This document shows, one piece after another, positions 46,437 through 59,480 of a stretch of DNA of 63,728 bases. Under the pieces are notes generated by a model, which worked only from the letters and a program-made list of their open reading frames with translations, was not told the DNA's origin and did no database searches. Each line of letters starts with the position of its first letter. Within the stretch, counting starts at the first letter, position 1. Position numbers and translations under genes: made by a program. The DNA is taken from positions 489,973-553,700 of the forward strand of contig NW_003137822.1 in assembly GCF_000003605.2 (NCBI RefSeq), read 5' to 3'. The DNA is from Saccoglossus kowalevskii. Taxonomy: Eukaryota > Hemichordata > Enteropneusta > Harrimaniidae.

Positions 46437-48335
46437 ATGTGTGATTTGCAATCTTCATATCAAAACTAATGTGCCATTTCCAATCTCCATATCAAAACAA
46501 ATGTGGCTGTTCATAATCTTCATATGAAAGAAGTGTGCACTTCACAATCTTCATATGAATACAAGTGTCCACTTTACAATCTCCATATTAATACAAATGT
46601 GCAATTTACAATCCATATGGATAAAAGTCTGGCTGTTTATAATCTCCATATAAATACATGAGATTTGCGATCTATGTGAATACCAGTGTGGTTGATTGGA
46701 ATGTCCATCTGAATATAAGTTTTTAATATTCATATGAATACAAGTGGCTGTTTACAACCTCTATATGAATACAAATGGGAGATTTGCAATCTTCATACAT
46801 TGTGTGAATGCAAGTGTGACTGTTTACTATCTCCATATGAATACAAATGGGAGATTTGCAATCTTCATACATTGTGTGAATGCAAGTGTGACTGTTTACT
46901 ATCTCCATATGAATACAAATGGGAGATTTGCAATCTTCATACATTGTGTGAATGCAAGTGTGACTGTTTACTATCTCCATATGAATACAAATAGGGGATT
47001 TGCAATCTTCATACATTGTGTGAATGCAAGTGTGACTGTTTACTATCTCCATATGAATACAAATGGGAGATTTGCAATCTTCATACATTGTGTGAATGCA
47101 AGTGTGACTGTTTACTATCTCCATATGAATACAAATAGGGGATTTGCAATCTCTATATGAATGCAAGTTTGATTGTTTATAATCTTAATATAAATACAAA
47201 TACAAATTTGCAAATCTCCACTCCTACTATCTATGTGAATACAAATGTGAGATTTGCAATCTCCATCTGAGTTCAAGTGTGACTGTTTACTTTCTATGTG
47301 AATACAAATGTGAGATTTGCAATCTCCATATGAATACTAGTGTGGCTGTTGATAATCTCCATATGAATGCAAGTTTGATTGTTTATAATCTTAATATAAA
47401 TACAAATGTAAGATTTGCAATCTCCATCTGAGTTCAAGTGTGACTGTTTACTATCTCCATATGAATACGAATGTGAGATTTGCAATCTCCATATGAATAC
47501 TAGTGTGGCTCTTTATAATCTCCATATCAATACAAATGTAAGATTTGCAATCTTCATATGAATACTAGTGTGGCTGTTGATAATCTCCGTATGAATGCAT
47601 TTTATTGCAAGTTTGATTGTTTATAATCTTAATATAAATACAAATGTAAGATTTGCAATCTCCATATGAATACTTGTGTGGCTGTTGATAATCTCCATAT
47701 GAATGCAAGTTTGATTGTTTATAATCTTAATATAAATACAAATGTAAGATTTGCAATTTCCATCTGAGTTCAAGTGTGACTGTTTACTATCTCCATATGA
47801 ATACAAATGTAAGATTTGCAATCTCCATATGAATACTAGTGTGGCTGTTGATAATCTCCATATGAATGCAAGTTTGATTGTTTATAATCTTAATATAAAT
47901 ACAAATGTAAGATTTGCAGTCTCCATATGAATACTAGTGTGGCTGTTGATAATCTCCATATGAATGCAAGTTTGATTGTTTATAATCTTAATATAAATAC
48001 AAATGTAAGATTTGCAATCTCCATATGAATACTAGTGTGGCTGTTGATAATCTCCATATGAATGCAAGTTTGATTGTTTATAATCTTAATATAAATACAA
48101 ATGTAAGATTTGCAATTTCCATCTGAGTTCAAGTGTGACTGTTTACTATCTCCATATGAATACGAATGTGAGATTTGCAATCTCCATATGAATACTAGTA
48201 TGGCTGTTGATAATCTCCATATGAATACTAGTGTGGCTGTTGATAATCTCCATATGAATGCAAGTTTGATTGTTTATAATCTTAATATAAATACAAATGT
48301 AAGATTTGCAATTTCCATCTGAGTTCAAGTGTGAC
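46437..48335. repeat. Minisatellite: 33-bp monomer with 72-bp higher-order unit
   Basis: Monomer of about 33 bp built on aatctccatatgaatacaa (each with a CATATG palindrome). From about 46745 to 47155 a 72-bp unit (33 + 39) repeats at 46816, 46888, 46960, 47032 and 47104. Past 47160 variants are arranged in larger mixed blocks. The array runs into the gap at 48336. It lies downstream of the EHBP1 exon, so probably in its intron. Confidence 0.92.
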
Positions 48336-48941
48336 NNNNNNNNNNNNNNNNNNNNNNNNNNNNNNNNNNNNNNNNNNNNNNNNNNNNNNNNNNNNNNNNN
48401 NNNNNNNNNNNNNNNNNNNNNNNNNNNNNNNNNNNNNNNNNNNNNNNNNNNNNNNNNNNNNNNNNNNNNNNNNNNNNNNNNNNNNNNNNNNNNNNNNNNN
48501 NNNNNNNNNNNNNNNNNNNNNNNNNNNNNNNNNNNNNNNNNNNNNNNNNNNNNNNNNNNNNNNNNNNNNNNNNNNNNNNNNNNNNNNNNNNNNNNNNNNN
48601 NNNNNNNNNNNNNNNNNNNNNNNNNNNNNNNNNNNNNNNNNNNNNNNNNNNNNNNNNNNNNNNNNNNNNNNNNNNNNNNNNNNNNNNNNNNNNNNNNNNN
48701 NNNNNNNNNNNNNNNNNNNNNNNNNNNNNNNNNNNNNNNNNNNNNNNNNNNNNNNNNNNNNNNNNNNNNNNNNNNNNNNNNNNNNNNNNNNNNNNNNNNN
48801 NNNNNNNNNNNNNNNNNNNNNNNNNNNNNNNNNNNNNNNNNNNNNNNNNNNNNNNNNNNNNNNNNNNNNNNNNNNNNNNNNNNNNNNNNNNNNNNNNNNN
48901 NNNNNNNNNNNNNNNNNNNNNNNNNNNNNNNNNNNNNNNNN
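48336..48941. other. Assembly gap (606 N)
   Basis: Begins inside the minisatellite and ends in unrelated sequence, so the true array length is unknown. Confidence 0.99.
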
Positions 48942-49400
48942 TATGTCCAGTCATTACATATTATGATTCAAGATAGCCGAATCACATCTACTTTTGTGCT
49001 AAAATTCATCAAAATCAGTATTTCTTCCATGCTCAGATCCAGATCTCAGTTGTTTATGGGTAGATTCAAACAAACACATTGGACACAATAGTACCTTGAT
49101 GCACAGCATTTTGTTTTATATTTCTGATTAAAAATGGCCAACTAGTGGCCATTTACTTTTAATGAATGTGGTTCCAAGACCATAATTCTGACATACCTTG
49201 ACCGACCATTTTCAAACATTTTTCCAGATCGCTTCAAAATGTCTGATTGACGAATATTTTATTTTAATGAATGCTGTTTCAGAGCCATATATCACTGACT
49301 TGCCTTGACTGATTGCAATCAAACTTTACATTATGTGCACTTGTTTCACTTTTCTGATTCAAAATGTCTAACCCATTTCAGTAGTGTTCACTTAACATCT
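48942..49400 (+). repeat. Palindromic-core dispersed repeats
   Basis: Modules with aaaatggccaactagtggcc at 49134, 'gaatg(c/t)(g/t)gtt(c/t)cagagcc' and 'ctgacatacc'; same family as at 14.2 and 20 kb. Confidence 0.6.
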
Positions 49401-50107
49401 AGGTCTGTCAAGAAATAACTTGTTATACATGTACATGTAACTATAGCTACATATAACTTGGCTGACTTAGGCTGCTTTATGTGTCTTGTGGCCTACATAA
49501 AATTATAATCATTTTACCTTTGTACCTTTGTAATTTATTTACTCTGCTATGTGATTGTCTGTCTTTGCCTGTCTGATGGTCATTCATCAACAATTCTATT
49601 TTCTTCTGGAAAACTACCAGCTCAACTGCTTTGATTTCGACTGCAATTTCACTATTTCACTATTGACATTTTAATCTTGTGAGTGCATTTGCTTTAAATC
49701 CCTAAAGTACTGGATATCTCATTCTATGTATAAAATAATAATGAAAATGCATTTAAGTTTTATCAATTTTAATATTGTAATATTGTATCGACCGAAGATG
49801 GTCATGTGGGTAGGTGCATTTTATATGTAGGTGGTCACTAACACAGATTTAACTGTACCATAATAATAGACAAGGCCATTTGCATTTGATTTATATGTAA
49901 CCTCAACACGAATCTGTATAATTTGGACAGTTTTGGTGAACAGGAGATAGGATTGTCAAGTCAAGCTTCATGTACTTTGCAGTTAAAATTGTCAAAACTT
50001 ACATGTGTACCGTAAATACATAATGTGCATATATGTCAAAATGTCCAGTTTACTACAATCTATCAACAATTTTGGATGACGTAATTGCATAGTGCGTAAA
50101 GGCCACA

Positions 50108-53100
50108 TGCATAAAAAACGCTCTTTTCAGATATTTCATTTCATAATTTTTACTAAATTTCCCAAGTTGAGAAAAAAATGCTACACAGCCTTGATTATTT
50201 CACTGGGTATCACTGTGATCTTAGTCTTTTTGAACATCTTTCACTCGCCAAAGTCTGTTTATTCGGCCATTTTTTGACTACTATACCTTGGCAGATTCTG
50301 TTCAGCCAGTGTTTTAAAGTGGGCCCTCTTTGGCAAGTTTACATACCACCATTACCATGCAGTTTTTAGCTTGCAAAATTAAGTATTAATTTATGTAAGT
50401 ATAGTCACTGATCCAGTGAAAATTCTCTGTTCCACTTTGAAAAAGTAGTCCCTTCAATTGAAAATATTTAAGAAGTTCACATGAATTTGAAGAAACTGAC
50501 CACTTTTTCTACTTCGGTGTGCGAAGCACACAATGGGAGTCTTTCCAGTTAACCTATCTGTATTTATGTGTGTTTGTGTCCGCCCGTCCGTCTGTTCTAC
50601 TGATATCTCAAGAACCATATGTTGGTTTTTGCTGAATCTTGATGCATAGATGCTCTGGGCTAATGCGCAAATTTGATTAGGTTTTGGTTAAAATCCGCTC
50701 TTATTAAATACCTAATTTGCATGATTTTTAGCTGTTCCATGTCTGTTCCAGTGATAACATTTCAACTTGGTACATATGGTCATTATTTCATTAATTATTT
50801 ATAATTGTTAAACCATAGCTACTTGGAACTTCCCAGATCATTGTTTGCAGTTATATTTTACAGCAAGTCTCGGAAGTATTGGGGCAGCCAATTTGCAAAC
50901 TCACTAGCGAATTGGTTAAATGCTAGGGTTTTGACTAAATCGTTGGCTTTCGAATCTCGCTGGCGCCGTCTTGTGGTCTTGTCCACTTCAGACGAATCTA
51001 TACAACAGTAGGGGATGGTCATCGTACTTTAGGAGCTAATCAGCGACGATATTACAGTTGGATAGCGATTTCGCTTTTAAATATATCAGTGAAAGTGTTT
51101 TATTTTCTTCGTTTCTATGTACAAATGACAAAATGACTTTTTTAGCGGTCGGCTCAACTTTACCCCAACAGATCGTTTGGATGTGAAAGTTTGTTATTTT
51201 CTCTCTGATTTGTAGGAAAATGTTTCTCAACTTGACTATTTATATTTAGTAGTTTCAAGCAGTGTTCAAGGTGGCTACCCCCATATAATAAATATCGGTG
51301 GAATAATCTAATTTTTCAGGCTCAAGTCACTCAGGGGAATCCAGACATGTACCAGGCTGCGTAAAAAGTATTCTTTGTCCCCTAATGCAAAATAAACTCG
51401 CCTAGAGTGGACGCGATCACAAGGCGACACCAGCGAGATTCGAAAGCCAACGGTTTAGTCAAAACCCAGGCCTTCAAAACGAGTCGTTGTGTCAGAGAGT
51501 GATATCCATCCGCACAAATGCAGTACCGGTATGTGCTGCGCCCACAGTAAATACATTGTTTTACTTCAGGAGGTTCTGAGGAGCTGTGTTTTTACTTGGA
51601 AACGAGCAACCTACTTTTTTTTTCAACTTGCTTTCTGCTCGATTGCTGGCTGAAAATAGATTAATCACTCGCTTGCTGAAAATACGAATGTTTCTGCTCT
51701 GAGTTTTAATGGCAAAGTTTCAAGATAGAACATGTATTTTTTCTCCTCTGTAATTCTGGTCCACTTCTGAAAAATAAGATGCCTTTGTATTGTATCGTTT
51801 GGGTATGGTTGACACAAGTTGTGTGACCTATATCTGTACTCTTGTTGTGTTATTCACTTCTGTACTTGTTGGCGATTACAAAAGGCTGAGTGAATTTACA
51901 ATATTCGATCAACAACAGTGTACTACATCATTTTGACAAACATGTTATTTTTGTGAATTTAGCTGCTCTGTAATTTCACTATATCAGCATCTAACCAATT
52001 GAGCAAAAGCTTCAGAAATGCAATTTATTTTATTTACAGTAAACTGTATTTCAAATCAACTACCTAAACTATAAATTGCTGTTTGTTTTATGTCACTGTG
52101 GTTGTTGTAAATGACGGCCATGTCTGTAGAACTACGTAATAACTTTTAATAATTCAATAATCCGTGTTGGATGAAGTACTATACACATGTATGTATGAAC
52201 ATCATTTTGTTTTCCCATTCTAATCTAATATGGTTTCCTCTGTTCTCACTGGGGAGATTTTATTGACAATTTCAGGTGATAGAAATTTCATAAACTTAGG
52301 TGAAGATGGTTGTTTCAGCCCTGCAATGACAAATTTTAAGTAAAGTCTAAGTTAAAACAATATATTATTAAAACAACTGGCCAGCTAATTCAGTTTTGTG
52401 ATCAGATTGATTAATGTTGACTGGTAGCCATTTTTGTCATAGAATTTGCAATTGATAAATATGACAAACATCACCATTTCTCGCTTGATTAGTTGCCCAT
52501 TATTCAGTTTCAACAATTCAATGCAAAATTTGTTTGTTAGTTATTTTCTTATTATTTTTCAAGATCAAACAAAAATATGGTTTATTTGAATACATGTACA
52601 TGTAGTATGTGTTACGCCCTCTATGTCATAGAATGGCATTTTGTTTAAGCTAGAATGATAAAATAGAATTGTCAACTGTTAATCCTTTTGTGGGAAAACA
52701 TATGGTGTTCAACGAGCTAGTAGCGTATGTCCTGTGGTCCTTTTTTTAAATTACATGCGAAACTAACTAATTTGAGGCCATGCATCATCCAAATTGCATG
52801 GTTTCATACTCTCCATAAATTTGTGTGTGATTCTACCAAGAGGTCACAGATTTGATTTTGTTAAAATACATATAGATCTGATTGGGTGTGCCTGTAAGAG
52901 ACCTCAGTAAGAGTTTGTTTACTTTAAATGGCGATGGAAATTAAACAAAATGGTGGTATGTAAACTTGCCAAAGAGGGCGCACTTTAAAACACTGGCTGA
53001 ACAGAATCTGCCAAGGTATAGTAGTGAAAAAATGACCGAATAAACAGACTTCAGCGAGTGAAAGATGTTCAAAATGACGAAGATCACAGTGATACCCAGT

Positions 53101-53193
53101 GAAATAATCAAGGCTGTTTAGCATTTTTTTCTCAACTTGGGAAATTTAGTAAAAATTATGAAATGAAAGATCTGAAAAGAGCGTTTTTTATGC
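50108..53193. repeat. Large inverted repeat, arms of about 246 bp, 2.6 kb apart
   Basis: Left arm 50108-50353 and right arm 52949-53193 are reverse complements with roughly 20 differences. They share tgcataaaaaacgctctttt, ttattcgg(c/t)cattttttg and ttggcaagtttacatacc. The interior holds another inverted repeat (50926-51467) and a dispersed repeat at about 50515-50790. Possibly a fold-back transposon. Confidence 0.85.
50926..51467. mobile_element. Inner TIR element, about 540 bp
   Basis: Arms 50926-50994 and 51398-51467: GGGTTTTGACTAAA(T/C)CGTTG and GGCTTTCGAATCTCGCTGG then diverging gtccact. No transposase. Nested within the larger inverted repeat. Confidence 0.75.
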
Positions 53194-53569
53194 AGTGCCC
53201 TGAAGGGTTCACAATGGTAATTAGCTACATGTAGGTCATTAAAATGTTGGTACCTCGAAGTACATTGTTCCCTTTTAATTTGGTATGTTCATCTATGGAG
53301 TACATATCTGAAGTCATTATCCACACTATGATTTACATAGTAGTTGATTTATGAATTTCAGCCTGTAAACAAAACGCTAAATCACATTTCAAAGCCTGTT
53401 TGTTATACTTGCATGTTGAAATATATTGAAATACGCTAATATGTTTATGATTTGTTAATAACAATCATTGTACAAAATTGGTATCTGACTTTATATAGCG
53501 CCACCTAGTGGCAATATAAATGTTGATTCACCCTTTTCTTTTTTAAGAATGTTCAGTGAGTCAGATGCT

Positions 53570-53781
53570 TACTGTAGAATACTTTATTTTCGCTTGGAAT
53601 TTATTTTCGCTATTTTCGCTGAAGAGATAATTCCGTGAAAATAAAATCCAGCAATTATACTTTTTTTCCCATATTTAACATTGAACTCATCAAACATCAG
53701 TGAAAATAAATTCCAAGCAAAACACCCAAAAAGCCTTTTCAGCGAAAATTAATTCCAGCGAAAATAAAGTATTCCACAGTA
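53570..53781. mobile_element. MITE family A, copy 3 (212 bp)
   Basis: TACTGTAGAATACTTTATTT...aaagtattccacagta; same orientation and order of internal motifs as copy 1. Confidence 0.82.
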
Positions 53782-56700
53782 CTTGACATTTATTAGTATT
53801 TTTTTCAGAATGTCCTAAGAGCCTAAGTGTTTTCCATTAAATTTACTATGACAAATAATATGGCAAATAATTAAAAATGTCCCATGACACTGGACAAAAC
53901 TTCTTAGCTAATTTTGAAACAACTGAATGCCTGAATCTGTAATCTTTATTGCATCAAATGTCTAAAAACTGCAGCAGTTAGAATATATATGATATTTGTT
54001 GGTGTGTTCTATGCCAATTAAATGGTAGGGTCATATGTTGTTATATAGGCTGTTCTTATTATGCAAATAATTTGACAATTCACGATTAGTTGATTTCTAT
54101 CAAATATACTAATTTCTTCTGTCACTAGATCAAAATTTTATCAATTTTCTTAATGGCTATACATATTTCAATATTTGCTCTATTAGTATGGCATGTGCTT
54201 ACGTAAATGCCAAAGGTATTTCAATGGTGCAAATAAGTGATATGTATACAATACATGTAAATGTTGGTTTACATGCACTTCTAATAGTCATTTTTTAAAT
54301 AAGAAAATCACTGGTTTATAAATTGGTATAATTTATCAATCATGCATGTTCCCCTACACTGTAGTGCATGAATAGGACAGTCTACAGAATAGGGCAATGA
54401 ACCAGACACAAAAAATGATGTCACCATGTTACACATTCATAAACTGAAGATGGCGTGCTTTAGTAGACCATTAAATTTGAGTCATGTAATTTGTAAATAA
54501 GGTGAGGGCGCTGTAACAGTACATTATAGGATAGCATCGTTATTACAAGCTGTCAGTAAAATGGATGTGGAAGTGATTTGTTTTTAATAATCAGGGATTT
54601 TGCCGACTGCTGTGAATATTTTGCAATCCAGAGCACTGAGTAAAAACAGTGATAGCAATTATTTTACTGTTCAAAGTGATGACTGTCACTCACTGATTAT
54701 TTCACTACTTTTTCCATTGAAGTAATCACCTTGTTAAATTAGTTATGTTAATCTCTTCTCGCTGCCTCAAAACAAATCCTTTCCGTGCTGTCAGCCGCTC
54801 TGTAACTGCAGTGTGAAATTGCTTGCTGCGAGACAAAAGCCTCGAAACTAAATTGGTAAAAAATGAATTACAACTTGTTTTGTGTTTAGACAACAAACGA
54901 GTCTAAGCTATGAAAACAAGTGACCCTTTTAGAAAACCTTGCCAAAAAACACCAATAAGGGGTAAATTTGAGAACATCGCTAAAAACAACATGGCATAAC
55001 AAACACGAAAAATGCATTTAAACTTAGAGTAGATGGCTGTTGAAGTATTGTGTGAGTGCATTATCAGGCTTTTATTTTTGGGAGTTTCTTCTCTCAGCAA
55101 AGGATTTTCAAAGAGCTGTAGGGTTACAATACACCAACAGCTAATTGAATCTCAAATAGCAGTAATTGCTCTTCTTTTGTTATGCTAAATTTACTTAGCA
55201 TATAACTCAGCTCTAATAATATCCTACTCCAATCCACTGAAGATTGCTTCGTGAAAGCTTAAACTTACAAGTATGTTCCCTCCACCCACACCATGTCCAG
55301 ACAACATATACACATGACTTGTCATTGTCTCCCAGATTGTACCACAAGAATCAGAACACTTCATCAGTGTTGTCAAACCACTTCTACGATTGTACTGAAA
55401 ATAAGTGTGTTGCCTATCATTTACAATATTAGGCAGGACAATTCCCCGGTTGATAGTTATAAGTTTATAAATGACTGCACTGCTAGAATGACCAGTGTTT
55501 GTCCTGCTAACAGCCAATAGTTCAACTCAAACACATCTAATGTTACACTCTGAGTCAGTTCCCTTTATGCTTTTAGTTGTTTTGCTGGAGATGGTATCAC
55601 AGAAAGAGCCCTTTCCACAGCTTGTTGTACACATAGCAAAATGAAAACAGTGCGCAACCTGAGATGGTGTGGGAATCCATTGATCATTTGTCCCTTAGAT
55701 TTGTGGACTAACTCGTATTCCCGCTAAGCTTCTACCTTTTATCTTGTGGAATGTACTTTGGATGCTGGCAATTCATCTGATTGTTGTTTTTGTCTAAGAA
55801 TCAATACAGGAAATAACTTTACTGCAAGTTTAGTTTTCTCTTTTTATTCATTGTTACTTCATTGCCCCCAACCCTAAATCACTGTTCTGAGCATTATTAT
55901 TGAATTACCCTAGCATGTAAGTGTCAAGTAGATGATACCAAATACTAAAATAACTTGTCTCTGGTATGTTACAGTATTGTTTGATTTAAAAATAATGATG
56001 TTCTTCCTTGGACCTTAACATGTCAATGATTGTGCTAACCACTGCAAGTCCCAGTGATACAATCCAATCTCTGTATGTATCTCCAAATCAATGCATGTCA
56101 CTATATATGTAGTGAGTTCCAAAGCTTTTTAAAATGTCCTAAATTTTTTCAGTCATTTCAGACAAAGGGCCCAAGTCTAAATAAATTTAATATATTTCAC
56201 ACCCCAAATGTGGAAAATTATTAGAAAAGTGACATGACACTGGTTGCCATTTGGAAAAAATATTCTAAGCTAATTTTGAGACAAATGAGTCTCTGTAAAT
56301 GCCATGTAAACAACTCCACTTTATATAAAAACATGATCTTTGTTTGAATCAGCATTAATGTGACTCCTGTACAAAGTTTGCTTTTTTGCATTCCAGAGAA
56401 AGAACACAATGTATGTTGTATGGGATTACTGTATTGACTTTGACTTCTGAATCCCAACTCAACAGGTGGTAATTTGGAGGAAAAAAACTTTTAAGTCATT
56501 GTATCTTAACTTTTAAATCCTTGGCGTGTGCTGAAAAAAATACTCAATTGTGTAGATAAACCCAGTATGTGATGTAAATAAAAGGACAAAGAAAATGACA
56601 AACACCAACATTCATCTTTTGTCACTGTGTTACTTAACTTTGCTTTGAGCTAGAATTTTATATTCAGGAACTGAAGACTTGCCACATATCACATGCTAAG

Positions 56701-56940
56701 CACTGTTGTTGTTTTGTATCATGTTTACTGTAATCTTTGGCGAAGTACACACACAACAAAGTGAATAGTTAACTTTTTGATGTCCCACTGAGACACAGCA
56801 GGTGCATCTGCCTTCCACATTTTATATATTGATACTCTGTCTCTTTCCATCTCTATTTAGGAAGATTTATTTTAACCCTTGAATCTACAGAAAAAATCAC
56901 CTATAGAAAACATGATTATCACTAATGCGCATAGTACTTA
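53782..56940. other. Probable EHBP1 intron, no gene
   Basis: Mostly unique AT-rich sequence. Frames at 54903-55100 and 55224-55520 have no recognised domains. No continuation of EHBP1 was found. Confidence 0.4.
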
Positions 56941-56944
56941 TGTT

Positions 56945-57400
56945 GCGTAAGTTACCAGCTATACCGTGAAGGTTGTTAAAAAACAATCACGTCAGAGCTG
57001 GTAGAAAATCTGTGATTGGCAAGGCTGATAAAAGGTTTTAATTCGCTCTTGTAAGAAAGCAGTGTAAAGGTTCATCGAAGAATTGTTCCAGCAACTTTAT
57101 TGTACGTTTCTTTAATTCATAGCTAATTAGTTGGGAAGCAGTCGGAGCGTGAGTTGATTGAAATAGCTGAGCTGCCATTAACATTTCTATACGTTTTCTT
57201 CAGTTTTAAAATAAGTGAATTGTACTAATCTCATATAGGCAATAATACAAAATCTTTGCATCCGAATGAGGATGGCCAGGCTTAAGCATGCTAATAGGAC
57301 CTTTTCTCAATGTCCTTTGTTATTGATTACTATGATTATGTGATTGTTACAGCTGTGTAAGTTTTCCCATTTACTCTTCTTTAGTTGGTAGTCCATTCAG
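56945..57400. promoter_or_regulatory. Candidate enhancer (Sox/POU/homeodomain-like sites)
   Basis: Repeat-free block with many possible factor sites, including tagctaattag (homeodomain-like), atgctaat (octamer-like) and cctttgttattgattac (Sox-like followed by GATTA). Motif content only; conservation was not tested. Confidence 0.25.
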
Positions 57401-58979
57401 ATCGGTAAGACACAATAACATCAAAGTGCATCTAACAATGTGTGTGTCAACAGCTTGTAAACAAATTGTTCATCAGACTCAAGAGGGAAATTCGCATCCT
57501 ATTCTGTCTGTGTTCATGTCGTTAAATTAAGCAATAGCCCTGGAATACTGTTAGACATTGTACAACAGGTACTGTATACGCATCTAGTTACTCAGTATGA
57601 ATCCAACTAACATCTATAGTCATTTACCATCCACTATGCATTTCATTGTACACATATTTATTCTGTTTGTGTAGCTGCTTTCTTTCCAGTTAATTTGAAA
57701 TAAGCATTGATAACCACATCACACTAAATCTACATTTAATATGAAAAAACAAAAATAAACAGAGATTATGTTCCATGTGTCAGTCTGTGTGTGATTGCAT
57801 GCAGCTATGCATTTCTGTGATTGTCATTTGTTAGCAGTTCTGGAACGCTGCGCCCGTTCCACCTCAATATGTACATGCAGCATCTGTATAATTTAAGATT
57901 ATAAACCGCTTTTGATGATCATCAAACTTATTGATGCACATTGCAAGTATTTATACCTACTAACATTTTTATTCTCTGTGTGGGACTAAAATAATTGTTT
58001 TTTTCACCCAGCTTCACTCTGTCAACTTTGCAGTAGTATGTATTATTTAATGCATTTCTTTCGATCTTCAATAGCCAAGTTTTTTACAATACAGTAACAA
58101 AATGTATGGGGTTAATTAAGTTGTGTTATGTGGTGTAACACTTGATTATAAGGTAGTTTGTTTTCAAGTAGGTAATAAGCAATCTAGGTGTGTTACTCGT
58201 ACCTCTTTCAAAGTGCATGAAAGAAACTAGTTAGTTTCTCATCGATAGTAAATTTATTTCATTGAAAAAGACTAGCATTTTGATGTATTGCTGGCTTGGC
58301 TGTATTGTTTCATGTAATCCCCCATTCACATTGCACTATCAGCTTCCATCTTGGTCTTTTTATTCACCATCTTCTAATTATCATTGCTCTTTAACAGTTA
58401 AAGGAGCACTATGAAGTGATTCATTTGCACTCATCATTTACTGAATGAGTGTCAAATAAAATGTACTTTCTTCCATGTACATGTAGCTCATCATAAATGA
58501 CTGAAAACATTTTGAATGAACTCAATCTAAATCCTGGCGCACATGAGCTATCAGCTCAGGCGAAATCCGTTTGTGGCTGTTTTGCTGGAGAGTTGAAATA
58601 CTTTATTCAATGGCAATGCAATTTGCAATTACATTGATTGCTCTACTGATATTCAATTGAAATATCTTTGAGCATGGTGGTGTGGGATGGGTCAGGGGTG
58701 TCAATGTTGCCTGGAAGTGATTTTCCTTAGTGCATGTTTCAGTCTATGGGTAATGTAGTGTTTTCAGTGTATGACTTTTTTTGTGAGCTGCTTTTCAAAG
58801 TTTTCTGGTTCGTTGACAACTATCGTATCGTATAGAATACAGTATCTATATTACTGACTATAAGAAATAAATCTGAGCGCCTGTTAAAGCACAATTGCTA
58901 ATTATTTCCTATCACATAATATTACTAACATTGTATGTACTTTATTAATCATTTGTATTAATTCTTTGTATTAATCTTA

Positions 58980-59480
58980 TACGAGAGAGAAGTGCACCTA
59001 ATAGAGACAGCTTTTATTTTTCATTCTGAGGAATCCATTTCAAAGGACGCTAAAAATAATTATTATTCAGGAAATAGGTAGAATAAAGCAATTAGTAGTG
59101 GATTTGCCAGATTGCTTCTTATTATTTGGACTGTATTATCAGTAATATTAAACGAGACTGGTGATGTTTCTGGTCAAATTAGACTCCAGTTTCCTGATTA
59201 ATTCTGATGAAATGAGAATATTTGGTATAATCCTGTCAAGCCAATGATCATATTGCACAACTCGTGTATTGTTCCCTATTATGGAGATGCATTCATAAAA
59301 TATGTTGATAAATCTTTTGTCCTAATTGAAAGACACAGCTGCTAGTAATTGCCTTGATTATTTATGTAATGAGTGATCATCAAATTGACTCCTCCCTCCT
59401 GATTCCCTAATTTGTTTCAAGCTGTTGCCAAGTCTTTATGGCCCTCTTCTCCTCTTGTCATTGTGTGCCTTTTTACAATC
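58980..59480. promoter_or_regulatory. Candidate enhancer (dense TAAT/GATTA sites)
   Basis: Repeat-free, balanced-composition block with many TAAT/ATTA cores (ggaaataggtagaataaag, cctgattaattctgatg, cctaattgaaag, tgccttgattatttatg). Looks like conserved noncoding sequence in style; conservation is untested. Confidence 0.28.

Noticed and set aside
46723-47166. Long repetitive open frames on both strands taken as Cys-rich repeat proteins
   Set aside because: They exist only because the satellite units are multiples of three; no promoter, splice context or signal peptide, and both strands are equally open.
46745-48335. CRISPR-like array
   Set aside because: Units are contiguous with no unique spacers and the genome is eukaryotic; this is a minisatellite.
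50925-50975. tRNA-like TTCGAATC sequence
   Set aside because: No cloverleaf can be built around it; it is part of a TIR arm and appears in reverse at 51430.
50178-53124. Conserved protein shared by 50178-50369 (+) and 52924-53124 (-)
   Set aside because: The two frames are the arms of an inverted repeat. Most differences between them change amino acids, which argues against coding constraint.
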